A stretch of DNA of 64,000 nucleotides from Fennellomyces sp. T-0311 (GCA_025266875.1 JALLLT010000018.1:558001-622000); one strand, 5' to 3'. Positions 23,041 through 34,363 are shown, counted from the stretch's first letter. A program made the numbers and translations. The notes: a model not told the origin generated them from the sequence alone.

Positions 23041-24309
23041 TAACGATGCAACACGGCAAACTGTGAAGCGCTCGCTAATAGTAGGAAGTGCAATATCCAG
23101 AGCGATATACTAGACGGCTCGCATGTGTTTAATTGCGCACACATCTGGAGCATGACAATATACTGCAGGTATCAGAAGATGATAAAGTGTCTTGCAATCA
23201 GGACAGCCGAAGGAGAGCGCCAAAAGACTCTGGGCCAAGGATGTCCCGGTGCCTCGTGCGCACATAGTCAAAATGGTGGTATAATTATCGAAAGTTCAAG
23301 ATAAGCTAGAATACAAGAAACGGAGTTTAATCTTTTTGGTTATTCATGTAAATACAGCAGCTGAATATATTGCATGAGATCCGAAAAAAAAAGACAAGTA
23401 AGCATATAAAACAGGTTTGATCAGAAAATCTGAGCGGTGTTTCCAGTTAGTCTCAACAGTACTTCTTTCTGTAGCAACCAGACACGGTATAATCAAACTG
23501 GATATCTCTTTGCACGGATCCCCACGGCCATCACCCATTATTCTATTATACTTGTGTGTTTTGCTCATCTTCATCTTGCACTCGGATCATTCCGAGAAAC
23601 CCATTTCATATTTGCAACGTGCCTTCAACACAACTTGCTATTATCGCAGTCGGATTTCCATAACCAAGATGAACGAAGCCTATAAAGAGCCCCGAAAGAT
23701 CAAACAGTTAACTTGCCCACAAATATCTTGATCATACCCCATCAAAGTCCCAAGTCAAAGGCTTAACTCATCCTTTCTGTTTCTTTTATTATAACCCCTG
23801 ATTCACGCAGAACTTTAATTTTTCAGTCACAGTCAGGCGGGCATGAAGTATATAACTGGACAGGAAGGCAGTTTCTTTCGTCTTCCACCAGTTGCACAGT
23901 TCTCCAATGAATTCTGGTTCTTCCAGCTCGATTCCTGAACCCAAATATAACGTCAAGTGCATGTCACGTAGGTGAATTAGGAGAACGATGGTAAACTTTG
24001 TCGCTTAGAAATTATGTTGCCATTAGTGTACTGGACATGACACTCTTTGATCAACACTACATGAAACATCATTCTAGCGTCACAAAACATGCTGTTCACC
24101 AAGCACTTTGTTATGAGATAAAGAAAATGAAAAAAGCGTGTGGTGATAACGATTTGGTGATCACGGAATTGACACGAGTTGACACGTCATTGCGCGTAAG
24201 TAAAAATAATATATTTTTTATAGTAACAAATTCTTATATTGTTATTTTAAAGAAGTCAAAAAAAGATTGGCATATTTCAATGCATATAGCAAGTACTTGA
24301 TATGTGGGT
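23041..24309. other. 1.3 kb without a supported gene
   Basis: Small frames only. One at 23998-24300 (plus) includes HAVHQALCYEIKKMKKAC and ends in a possible splice donor (GCGTAAGTAA). It could be an upstream piece of the pogo-type fragment that follows, but no family signature is visible. Confidence 0.3.
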
Positions 24310-24600
24310 TTTCGTGCAGTGACGCAAAACCCATGATCATGTTGTGAATACAACACTACCTACCACCAGATACGACTTCAATGATGCAACCGTTAGATGC
24401 AGGCATCATTAAGAGTTTCAAAGTGCATGTCAAATATGTTGACCACGAAAACATCAAGTTCTGGAAAGACTTGAAACCTGAAGTAACCAGAGATTCTGCT
24501 GTGGAAACGGCTTACGCGTATAAGGAGAAAGTCAACATTTCCCGTATTATTGCTTTAAGGATTGAACAACGAGCCAAAGAACTGGAACTCGCAACGTAAG
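24310..24600 (+). pseudogene. pogo/Tigger-type DDE_1 transposase fragment
   Basis: The frame reads CSDAKPMIML, then a stop, then HYLPPDTTSMMQPLDAGIIK and SFKVHVKYV. The xLPPxTTSxxQPLDAGII motif is diagnostic of the DDE_1 domain of pogo/Tigger/Fot1 transposases. Only this C-terminal piece is present; the catalytic DD pair lies in sequence that is absent. The frame runs to a stop at 24600, but a GT donor (AACGTAAGTGC) just before it is in phase with the next gene's first visible exon. The TA-flanked MITE at 39152-39323 is of a compatible type. Confidence 0.7.
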
Positions 24601-24757
24601 TGCATTCTACTTTAGTTTACTGTGTTTTGCCGTCTTTGTGTTTTGATCAACAAAATGTTGAATGTTGAATTTCTGTGGAAACTTAAGTTCAACTTTCAAT
24701 AGAATGACCATCAGTTTGATGTTTGGAGATAATATGCTAAACAAAGACATTTATTAG

Positions 24758-26265
24758 CTCACGGAAGCAACCGAGTGACCAAAGCAAAAACGGCTCCGTA
24801 TCTTCTACTACATCAAGCGGCGAATACCGTCATCGTCGTCAATGTTCTCGTATATCAAAAGCGACTCGCGAAACTCATGTTAACCGCGATATCAAATTAA
24901 CGGATTACGATGCGAAGGTACGATGCTTGCGAATTTAATGATGTCTTATAACAAACATTCGCTTAATTCATTATAGTGGATAATCAATGCCAAGTGCGTG
25001 TCAACAGAACTGATGATCTTAAGAGACAGAGTGCTCGCATGTTCTGTGGAGGGAAATCGCTCCCTGACTTCCATGAGCTGTATGTTATGGTGAAGTGCTA
25101 AATATAGTATTGCCTGGCTGATATTTTTCTCTATTATAGTGCGATTAAGGACATTTTTTTACTTTGTCGCAACATGAATTGCTCAATCTCCTGTTGCCTC
25201 GTTCACGGCAAGCACGAGGCGATCTTTGCATCCCTTCCGCGAACACCGGTAATTAACTTATCCCCAGAGGCAACAGTCTGGGCAAACGATTTGCTACGCA
25301 TGGTTTGTATAGCTATGCACATGGGCGCAACGGCGTATTCCCATGTGTCATGGGTTTTGGCTTGGACATACAGCAATCCCCTTCTGTCACTAAAACAGAT
25401 AAAAAAGAAGACAGCTCAGTGGATTGTCGATGCTTGCCAGAATGACTATGACAACGCTGATCTCGCTATCTTTGCGGATATTCTACACCGAAGGTATGGG
25501 GTGCGCTACTATCAGCTAATAATTATTTACAATAACACCTATACCTCTAGCATAACGCGACTGATCAAAAGTCAACTTGAAGAAGATCTGAAAGACAGCT
25601 TTGTACATGATGTACCTACTGGATGTGGTGTTTGGGGAAGAAAAAACCTTTGCGTCATCACTGGTAAATACATATGCATATACCTTGTTATAAACATCCT
25701 AATTTGTTTAAAGGACGAATAAAAACTGCCAAGCACAAGCACCAGCACCAAAGTTATCATGAAGCCCGAATTCATGGCTTCATCAAAACCGGCACAGCGC
25801 TCAGTCTACTTCTTCGTTGTCGAAGTGAAGCCGCCAGCAAACATCAATGACACTGATGTTTGCGAGGCTAAGCGAAGAAGTGAAGGCAATGATGCAGTTA
25901 TTGGAGACATTGAAAATCGAAAATCCTGAAACTTGCGGATTGCTGGTACAAGGTACGTAGAATATGCTCTACATTTTAGCTCAAACCGACCAGATTATAT
26001 AGGATATAACTGCACAATATTCAAGATGGACATTGTGTATAAGCCGCTCTACCGAATGATGGAGATGTGTTCGTTTAAGCTTCCTAGTGATCGACAGAAC
26101 CTACTGCTGCTACCCCGCGCCGTGGAATGCATTTTGTCCTGTCAGGTAATATATCCCATATTTGTAATGAACTGCAAATGTTTATCTCGTTAATAGTTGA
26201 TTGTAAAACGTAACGCAGAAAGGGTTGGGGAGCGTTATGTCGCCAAATCGACGAAGGATAATTAG
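24758..26265 (+). CDS. multi-exon hypothetical protein
   Basis: A chain of phase-compatible exons can be read. First an SRKQPSDQSKNGSVSST... exon from 24758, then VDNQCQVRVNRTDDLK and KSLPDFHEL (about 24980-25078). Next come AIKDIFLLCRNMNCSIS and IFADILHRR (25139-25496), and ITRLIKSQLEEDLKDSF with GCGVWGRKNL (25556-25660). Then GRIKTAKHKHQHQSYHEARI (from 25717) and an exon with MDIVYKPLYRMMEMCSFKLP and LLPRAVECILSCQ (about 26000-26141). The last exon is LIVKRNAERVGERYVAKS, with stop at 26265. The real start was not found, and one junction near 25850 is uncertain. No domain was recognised. A decayed copy exists at 22.8-23.0 kb, so it belongs to a duplicated family. Confidence 0.5.
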
Positions 26266-26819
26266 GCATTGATTTCTGGTATGTGTACTGTCTTTTCGGC
26301 GCTAGCATCTTTGCTGGTCAGACAGATTTTCATTTGGTTTAAATGTTAGTAATTGTAGCTTGTATGATCAAGTTCATGTGTTCCGCTCCTCGTAGTCCTT
26401 CATTTCCTATTCCTCATCATATACCCCGCTCCTTTATCCATCTGTTGATGTCAATTTAGCAATGCACAATTAAATGATCTAAGTGGCTTTAAATCATTAC
26501 CAGAATACCGATGATGACAGTCTATATCGAGGAACAGATACAAAAAGGATACGAGGAAGAATGTATTCGAAAACTCTGAGTACAACGTAGTAACGATACG
26601 TAAGTGACACTCTCATAATAGTGATGGCTACAATGTATGTAGCGATACAACATAGGCGACTACATACATGCCTCACCTTGATACGCATACGCTGGTAAAG
26701 GTAGCTCGTAGGAGATAAATGCTGGAGATGAAATAACGCGTGAACCGCATGACTGCCTCAAATTGGACTTCGGCAAGTCTTCCGATACCGCGATCTTTAG
26801 AACATCTCTTCAACTTCCC
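26266..26819. other. spacer upstream of RABL6-like gene
   Basis: A+T-rich spacer holding the presumed promoter of the RABL6-like gene. No other supported feature was seen. Confidence 0.35.
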
Positions 26820-29165
26820 ATGAGTTTCTTTTGGTCATTTGGATCAACGAAAAAGGTAACGGACGAGAAAAGTTTTGTAACAAAACAAAATATAAAGACT
26901 TTGGAAACGTCTCAGGAACCGCCACAAGCAGGTGGTAGTCCTGCACCTGACCAGCACCACCAAGCGTTCAAAACAATGAGCACGCAATTCCGAAAGGGTG
27001 TTCAATACAACAGTAAGAATCTGGTTTCTTGCATTGGCTACTTTTTTTTTTTTACTAATGTATTTCATTCTTTAGTGAAAATTGTTATACGCGGTGATGT
27101 CATGACCGGCAAATCGACTCTGTGTTAGTATCTCCAAAGTTACTATTTTTTATTCTAAACTGACAAGGAAGATTAGTCCATCGACTTCAAGGAGGAGAGT
27201 TCGAAGCAGCTTACAACTCGACACCCGAAATACAAGTAGCAAATATACCATGGCAATACAAAGGTAGAAAGTATGTGTCCTAGCAACGCACAAATCTAAT
27301 GTTTTATGATAAAGAGTCAAACGATATTATCAAGATCGAAGTATGGGATGTCGTCGACACCGCGCACAACAAAACCAAAGCCGACACCGGGATCAAACTC
27401 GAACATGCCGTTGCACCAAAACTTCAAGATGAGCCGTCGATGGATCTTGGATTGGATGCAAGCACCGTGAACGTATACAGAAATAGTCATGCGGCCTTGT
27501 TTCTGTTCGATATCACGAAGCAATGGACTTTTGATTACGTAAACAACGAGCTGGCCAATGTTCCCCAAGGCGTGTCTGTCCTTGTTCTTGCAAGTATCTT
27601 TAGCTTTTTTTTTGTAATTGAAATGGCTTACATTGCAATAGGGTAACTTTTCTGATAAGAGGTAGGTAAGTGTGAAAGCACGGGATGTGGATTCGCCATA
27701 TCCTTTTATGTTTTTTGCTGATGCCACGAGTTGGTAGTGCAGAACGGGTTGTCAGTTTGGAGGAAATTCATGCAACGCTGTATCAGCATAATCAGGAAAG
27801 AATCGAAAAAGGTGCCATCAAACCCAATCTGATTCGGTATGCCGAAGCGAGTATGAAAACGGGTCTTGGACTTCAGTACATTTATGATTATCTCGGTGTT
27901 CCGTTCCTTCAACTCCAGGTATATATCGCCATTGACTATGTTTCGTATCGCCGCTAACATTGGCATGAGATAAGATGGAATCGTTCAAGAAGCAGCTCGA
28001 ATTGAAGGCTGCTGAAATTGTTGATACCCTGGAAACTCTTGATACGGATGATAAGGTTCCTGAAATCATGCAACGCCGAAGAGGTCAAGATAACTTTGAT
28101 CAACGTAATATATTCCTTGTTTCAACATGATAAAAGCGTACTTTTTCTAATACGATACATTTATAGCTTCTGATCCTCATTTGGCACGACAGCGAGAAGA
28201 AATGAAGAATGCCTGGGATCAAGAATTGGAAGAAATTGCAGCAGACAGTACGTACTTTTAATCCCTCCTTGGAACTTTACTCAAAAAGAAATACTCGCAG
28301 ATGTGGCACTAGAAGTGCCATCCCCATCATTTGTTCGAAAAGAAACGCCACCTCCACCCACAGCACCTGTACGAGGTCGACGGCGAGAAGGATCTTTGGT
28401 ATCTGATTCAGACCGTATGCCAGCTGCCGTGGACCAATTCGATGCGGGAGAACTAGCCGATGATTGGTTTGGAGAAGACACACCTGCTCCTGCAAACCAT
28501 CTTCCCAAGCGACAAGATTCAGACAACGAAGATTACACCGGCAACCCCATGGTTGCAGGGGATGAAGATGTGGAATCAGTCGAATACTACAATACCGGCA
28601 AAGTCGTTGCTGCAGCACCCATCCAAGAGCCGACCATTGAACAAGAAAGTGAAGAGGAAGTAGAAGTGCAGAGTCCGCCAGCAACTGTTTTCAGAAGCGA
28701 ATTGGGCAACGTATGGGATTCAACGAGTGAGAATCCTTATTTACAACGACAAACGCGGGTCGAATCGGATAGCGAGGATGAAGATAATGCATTTTCGCCG
28801 CCGCAGGAGGAAGACGCATCTCATTTCAATCAAGCGCCGTTCATGACCACTGGATTCGGAGGCTATGAGGAAATTGGAGGCGATAATGATAATCCTTGGT
28901 CTTGGGATGATAAGACGAAAAAAGAACAGGAAGAATTTTGGGCAGAGACAAAGGATGATCAGCCAGAGGTAGATTTGATTGTTTTTGGTGTTGATTTTTT
29001 TGTTTATTAACAGATTGTTAGGTTGCGACACAAGTCCATCATGAACCAATAGATGAACCTGAGCCAAAGTCACCGGAAAAAGGAAAAAAGAAAGCGACGA
29101 GCAGTAGCGGTACCAAGAAAAAGAAGTCCAAGGACGGGAAAAAGAAAAAGAAGAAATCGCCGTAA
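26820..29165 (+). CDS. RABL6: RABL6-like (Rab-like protein 6) GTPase
   Basis: Ten exons splice in phase to about 608 aa: 26820-27012, 27076-27123, 27177-27263, 27315-27589, 27642-27661, 27738-27918, 27975-28104, 28167-28247, 28301-28968 and 29022-29165. The GTPase part reads FRKGVQYN, MKIVIRGDVMTGKSTL (P-loop), HRLQGGEFEAAYNSTPEIQV, KIEVWDVVDTAH (in place of the Ras DxxG), AALFLFDITK, VLVLGNFSDK and LEEIHATLYQ. The acidic low-complexity C-terminal half (28303-28968) ends in a Lys-rich tail (KKKKSKDGKKKKKK), as in animal RABL6/RBEL1. The intron at 27590-27641 has a GC donor (CTT/GCAAGT); only this choice restores VLVLGNFSDK. The frame is open to an ATG at 26763, but 26820 (MSFFWSFGS) fits better. 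Convergent with the DUF3605 gene. Confidence 0.85.
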
Positions 29166-29326
29166 TCTTTTAGTTTTACCAACATGAATAATACATAGTT
29201 ATTGAAGCAAGAATTGTTTGTAATAAAAAAAAAGCTGTATATTGGATTGACCACTCGATACAAAGAGCAAGATGCACGTGTTGTTTCGTATAGCATATAT
29301 TTTAAACCAAAACATCAGAAAAAAAA

Positions 29327-29865
29327 TTATTTCTGCACCAATGGAACACGTGGCCGCATAAAGACGTGAACATGTGGCAAACCGCGAATACTTTGAGTTT
29401 CCGGAGGATTTACGAAATAGATCCATTCCCAAGTCTGCGCATCATAGCGTTGTTCGAGGATTTCCTTGACGTATAATTCAGACAATGGTTTCTGAGACCA
29501 AATCAGAATATGTTGAATGCCTGGTTCAGTGGAGTAAGGAAAATCGTTGGGAAGTATGATATATGCCGGTCGATCCGTATCTTGTTCCGTTGATGGAAAA
29601 TGAAGCTTCTCGGTCAATAAAAAGTCTTCAATGTTTTTATATTTTGATAACGTGTTTGTTATCCATTCTCTATACACGCGTTGACCTTCGCGATTGCGAC
29701 GAATGCAATGGACTTGATTCGTTGCTATGACGATAATGGGTATCAGAATTCCCAGATGAGAGAATGGGTAAGGAAGGAAAACTTACTGACGTAATGGCAG
29801 ATTTCTTTCCAATCATGAACATGATCGCCAAACCATTCGTCGTCGTTCCGAATGCTAGGTGACAT
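29327..29865 (-). CDS. DUF3605 family protein (Gig1-like)
   Basis: Two exons (29865-29787 and 29724-29327) encode 158 aa. It begins MSPSIRNDDEWFGDHVHDWK, continues with HCIRRNREGQRVYREW, then RPAYIILPNDFPYSTEP and IQHILIWSQKPL. The late block WEWIYFVNPPETQSI followed by PHVHVFMRP is typical of DUF3605, which includes the N-acetylglucosamine-induced protein Gig1 of Candida. The biochemical function is not established. The intron is 62 nt GT-AG. Its stop lies 161 bp from that of RABL6. Confidence 0.75.
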
Positions 29866-30902
29866 TTTGTGTTATACAAGAAAAGAGATAGGTACAAAGG
29901 TATACGTACAAAAAGGGCTATATATATCAAACCGAGGATTACATAAGCCAACAAGAACTGCATGGGCGTTCCTGGGCATGTCCAAATGTAGTTTAGCTTC
30001 ATTTTTGTTTTTTGCAAAAGTCCCTTCCACCGCGCTTTTTGTTGCAATGGATAACTTTCTATGTTTACGATCATGTTGTCATTTAGAAAGTTGCCTTGGC
30101 GATATGACGTTGACAACTTTTTTTTGCATAGATTTTCTTAACAAAAGCAATGTTGATTTGTTTACACAACTTTTTTTTTTTATTTGGATCCGCGGAACGA
30201 TAATTTTTCCGATGTATGCCTGTCTAGGAGTAGATCTCTCTCTCTTTAGATTCAAGGGTAGGATTATATGTGCACCCTTCAAAATTTGTCATAATGGATT
30301 GGTGCGATTACGTTTCAGTAGTACCAAGGGTTGTACTCCAAGCTTGAAACTTATGCATCCGGAAAAGCCGGATTAGGACTGGTAACCACTAACAACAAAC
30401 CACGTAAAAGCACCAAGTAATTAAGGTCAAATTGGAAAAAAAAGACGTTTTGGTCGACGGAAAATCTTTTCAGAATGAATCCAGGGAACGGGGATAACAT
30501 AATGCTCAGGGTCCTTTGGGATGGTAAATAATCGCGCTGGCATATATTCTTATCGGAGCAACTGATAGTGTACATGGAACATTTCCATCTTATCCATTCA
30601 TAATTTAACGGTACCGTCATTCTGCCATAGTAAAAGAAGGAAAGAAAAGTCAATTCTAATAATTAGTTGTCAAAGAGACACGAATCAATAAAAGTATAGT
30701 GTCTCCATGGTTTCCAAAGAGAGCGGGAAAAGTGTGGTGGTGGTTGTAAGAAAAGCACTGGAAGTCGGCATTTGAGTTTTCGCGAGAAATTGAGCTGTGA
30801 TAGGCTGGTTCTCTTTGTTCTGAACTTACACTTGCCACACTCACGAAACCTTTTGTCACTTATTCCCTTTTTTTTACCACAGAAAGCGAGAAAAAGAAAC
30901 AC
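29866..30902. other. 1.0 kb divergent spacer (DUF3605 / RNF5-like)
   Basis: Lies between two divergent starts and is probably two promoters. It contains poly-T runs and a TCTCTC tract near 30235. Overlapping frames on both strands have no recognised domains. Confidence 0.4.
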
Positions 30903-31862
30903 ATGAGTGAAACACGAAACGATGATAACAACATGACTTTGGATTCGAATGATGCTGGACCCTCAATACAACCAGACGATGCATCATCACTCGAACCCGA
31001 GCAAGAACAATTGATTCCAGAACGAAAACGAAGTCAGTTTTCTTACAATTCAAACGAACTTAGACGGCGGCATGCCGGGAAATCTCCAGAACAAGAGTCG
31101 TCGTCTGGTACGACACGAACGGAATCTAACGGTGGTGGGTTTTATGAGTGTAATATATGGTAAGTTTCTCTCTGTGTGTATGTGTGCGTGTGTGTGCATG
31201 CATATCTTTTTATATAACTCTTATATATATATAGCTTTGATACGGCAACGCATCCGGTACTTACTTTGTGTGGTCATTTATTTTGGTAAAGTTTTTTGCA
31301 ATGATGACTTTTTGATCCTTGTGCTACAACTCTTGGTATAGCTGGTCATGTCTTGCCCAATGGCTCAATGCACAATCAAGAAACCCCACGTGTCCGGTAT
31401 GTAAGGCTGGGTGTGGCAAGGATAAGGTGATTCCTGTGTACGGACGAGGTCGAGAAGAAAAGGATCCGAGGTAAAAGCGATTGCAACTATGGAAACGGAA
31501 GCGGGATTTAATGCTTGGAAGCAGAAATGATCCATCGATACCCACACGTCCGGCAGGTCAAAGACCACCACCATTACGAGATCCAAATACTCCGGGAACT
31601 TCATTCTTTGGTCAGCCTTTCCGGGGTGCTATGTATAATGCAGGAAGTAACGTGGCCATTTCAGCAGGCATCGGCCTCTTTCCACTGGGCATCACCTTGG
31701 TTAGTGTGTGAACGGATTTGGTTAAAAGCGTTACTGACAGACCCACAGAATATTCCAGCGACATCCAACGGGCTACACGGGCAAGGAGCGCAGAGTTCAT
31801 TCCTGTCAAGGCTGATCTTGATGATCATCCTGTTGTTCCTCGCGGCCATCATTTTCTATTAA
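30903..31862 (+). CDS. RNF5/RNF185-like ER-membrane RING E3 ligase
   Basis: Five exons (30903-31159, 31235-31285, 31342-31470, 31525-31699, 31749-31862) encode 241 aa. An acidic N-terminus precedes a C3HC4 RING (about residues 83-125): ECNICFDTATHPVLTLCGHL, then FCWSCLAQW and CPVCKAGCGKDKVIPVYGRG. The segment between RING and C-terminus has GIGLFPLGITL, and the protein ends in a hydrophobic anchor (SRLILMIILLFLAAIIFY). Both are typical of RNF5/RNF185, which ubiquitinate proteins at the ER membrane. The last intron is only 49 nt (31700-31748) and is required to reach the anchor frame. Convergent with the USP gene, 103 bp between stops. Confidence 0.85.
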
Positions 31863-31965
31863 TGTATACCATAATGCGCGTGCTGTTTATACACATAAAA
31901 AAAAGCTTAATATCTTTATAAAGTATAAAAGAAGATAAAAAGGAGGGTGACGGAGGGATATATAT

Positions 31966-33135
31966 TCAGGGTAGATGATGGACATTAGGAGCAGCAGCAC
32001 CAGCTGCTTCATCCACCTTGAGCTGGCCTTGCTGAACGGCGTGCGATAGTTTTTGCGCTGCGGTCATCTTCTTTTTGCTCTTCTTTTCCTTCTTTTGCGG
32101 GCGCACCACAGATACGGGCACCGGCGCGTTATGCACCAGGAATGTCGACACGCTTCCCATCAATAATCTACGCACAATTATGTCAGCATGAAGACGGACA
32201 GCTAAAACCAAGCATAGCCAATATTACCCTTTAAAGGCGCCTTTTTCTCTCGAACCGCACACGACCATGGTCAGCGGAACACTGTAAATCTATTTACGGT
32301 CGATCAAAAAAATATGCTTGCATGAACGGGTTGGAGCTTACCAATTCCAGCAAAGACTCCTTTGTCTGGCCGGCGATCGAATAAATGACAATAGTAATGT
32401 TATACAGCAGCATCTCCTCCAGCTTGGAACGCACTTTGGAGATCAGCTGTTTGGACTTGCGATCCATCTATAACCATAATTAGCATGCTTCTCTTTTCTT
32501 GATCGACGGAGTGCACTTTATACCTCCTGCCAGAGACGATACTTGTGATCATCATCCATATCCTCGACATCCTCTTCAGTTGAAACGATGGTAGCCACAT
32601 GGACATGATCACCATCACGTAGCATGGTGCCCAGGGCCCAGTTCATTGCATATAAACTCTCTTCGCCGAAATCGCAAGCCATCATGTACTTGCGCGACTT
32701 TTGGACCTTCCGTTCGGCACAGGCGCCGTAATGGAAGGTGACAACGATGCGATCAGGCTCTGTCACGGTCTGCGGTGGTTCGGAAAACACCAGTTCGGGA
32801 GGGCGGCTCAAGAGAGCAGGCACACTCTTCTTTCGCTGAGTGTTGATAGCATTCTCGTCCAAAACGATTTGACGGTTCAGTTCGGTGGTGCGAAACAACT
32901 CGGGGTCACGTACAGCCAGGTCGTCTTCGAAATAATCGTCGTCGTCGAGATAACGTACCATACGACGTGGCGTGCCTTCCGACGAACTGTCGTCCGACGA
33001 ATATTCGTCATCAGGACCCAGAATCTTGTTGGGATCTCGTTTGTCGAGAATAACAGCTTCTTTCACTCGTCGATCTTCTTCGCTGTCTCGATTTAATTCC
33101 TCAATTTCTTGTGCCAGTAGTGCATCGAGATCCAT
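31966..33135 (-). CDS. universal stress protein (UspA) domain protein
   Basis: Four exons (33135-32524, 32467-32342, 32289-32228, 32167-31966) encode 333 aa. An acidic, probably disordered N-terminal half of about 150 residues (EYSSDDSSSEG, DDDDYFEDD) precedes a Usp fold: KYMMACDFGEESLYAMNW, then HVHVATIVS, TIVIYSIAG and LTMVVCGSREKG followed by LLMGSVSTFLVHNAPVPV. The late segment fits the G-x2-G-x9-G-(S/T) nucleotide-binding motif of ATP-binding Usp proteins. A Lys-rich stretch (KKEKKSKKKM) lies near the end. The ligand and role in this fungus are unknown. Confidence 0.8.
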
Positions 33136-33287
33136 TGCTTGATTTTTTTTTCTGAAAAGTTTAGACCAAAAGAGGGAGCTCTGTATGGATTGTATGCTAT
33201 GTGGGAATCGCTTAGGGTTCCGCTATAATAAAAAGGCAACCCGCACTCATGCACTCGCTTTGCTCGTTCTTTTTCCCACACATAACC
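33136..33287. promoter_or_regulatory. short bidirectional promoter (USP / YPEL)
   Basis: Only 152 bp separate the divergent start codons of the USP and Yippee genes, so promoter and both leaders must share this space. It contains CTATAATAAAAAGG (33223-33236) as a possible TATA-like element towards YPEL. Sharing is inferred from spacing. Confidence 0.5.
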
Positions 33288-33787
33288 ATGGGCTTGACTT
33301 ATCGCACTTTTCTCGAAGGGATGGTCTACGCGTGCCTCAAGTGCAGAACCCATCTGGCTACCGAGGACGACCTGCTTTCAAAGGCTTGTGGCACTTCTTT
33401 ATTTTTATGTGCGCTGACTTGGGCCTAAAAACAGCAATTCCAAGGCAAGTACGGCCAGGCCTACCTCTTCGACCAAGTGTAAAACACGCGTACATCATTC
33501 CCTCCTGGAAGATAATCCGCTCACACTTCAGCATAGTGTGAACGTTGACCACGGAGCCGAGGTCGATAGAGCGATGACCACGGGCTTTCATACCATCCGC
33601 GATGTCCACTGCGGCAAATGCTGCACTGTGCTTGGCTGGGTCTATGCAAGTATGACATATGCAAGTGTTGGCACGCTAAATGACATTTGTCTTTTTTGGC
33701 CCATAACAGATCAAGGCATTCAATGATGACAACAAGTACAAAGAGGGCAAATGTGTTCTTGAAAAGAAATTGCTGGACGAGATCTAA
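33288..33787 (+). CDS. Yippee-like zinc-binding protein
   Basis: Four exons (33288-33383, 33435-33478, 33537-33645, 33710-33787) encode 108 aa, near the usual YPEL length. It begins MGLTYRTFLEG and has the paired zinc motifs CLKC and CGKC with RTHLATEDDLLSK, FQGKYGQAYLF, VNVDHGAEVDRAM and TGFHTIRDVHC, ending with KYKEGKCVLE. These are the conserved Yippee blocks. Introns 1 and 3 are best read with GC donors (AAAG/GCTTGT and TCTAT/GCAAGT). GT alternatives either break the conserved FQG block or lead to an early stop. YPEL proteins are small zinc proteins; in yeast the relative is Moh1. Convergent with mL53, 77 bp apart. Confidence 0.85.
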
Positions 33788-33863
33788 AAGAAGCAGGGTG
33801 CTTTATGTTGCTTGTGAAGATAAAAAGAAATGTACAAAGAGGGAGACGGTTTGATGTATGGTT

Positions 33864-34363
33864 TTACCACGAGCTGGCTTGTTCAGCTTCATCCAGTTTT
33901 TTAGCATGCTTGTTGACAAGTTCAACAATGTTGTCAATCTTTAACTTGTCTGCATCCAATCCGAGCTTTTGTCCGTCACCTACACGACCGTCCTTTTTAG
34001 TTCTTTGCCGTACTTTCCATGATCAAAAACATATCAGCATACGGTAGACAACATCAATGCGCGAGGGTGCCTGGGCGTCATTCAAGATGGTGGTGGTGAT
34101 TTTAAGTGCTGGATTCAGTTTACGGGCTTCGTCGGTGTTCACGCGATTCAAGAATAACCTGGAAATAGATAAATAAATACAATGTTGGAGTACCCAAAAG
34201 CTGCACTGTTACCGCGATGCCTTGGAGGCCTTGTTGAAAGGAGACAGCGCTACCTTGATGTCATTAATCTGTCTCATTAACATTTTTAAGTGAATATGTC
34301 AAACAAGTTCCGAAAAAACACACACACAGTAACCTCGAACTGTGGCGTGACTGGCGTAGCCAT
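33864..34363 (-). CDS. probable mitochondrial ribosomal protein mL53
   Basis: Exons 34363-34334, 34268-34213 and from 34158 give MATPVTPQFE, INDIKVALSPFNKASKAS, LFLNRVNTDEARKLNP and LKITTTILNDAQAPSRIDV. A last part reads KKDGRVGDGQKLGLDADKLK and IVELVNKHAKKLDEAEQ, with the stop at 33864. The arrangement (PF..A..ARLFLN, N.ALKITT, then a basic/acidic tail) resembles fungal mL53 (Mrpl44) of the large mitoribosomal subunit. The last intron border (near 34000-34060) is uncertain: the donor follows VVY and the acceptor may be at GGAAAG/TACGG. The family call rests on the pattern alone. Confidence 0.6.

Noticed and set aside
23998..24300. Separate gene with KHAVHQALCYEIKK
   Set aside because: No domain and no partner exons; kept only as a possible upstream piece of the pogo fragment.
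31700..31748. Apparent frameshift near the end of the RNF5-like gene
   Set aside because: A 49-nt GT-AG intron joins GIGLFPLGITL to the hydrophobic anchor in phase, so no frameshift is needed.
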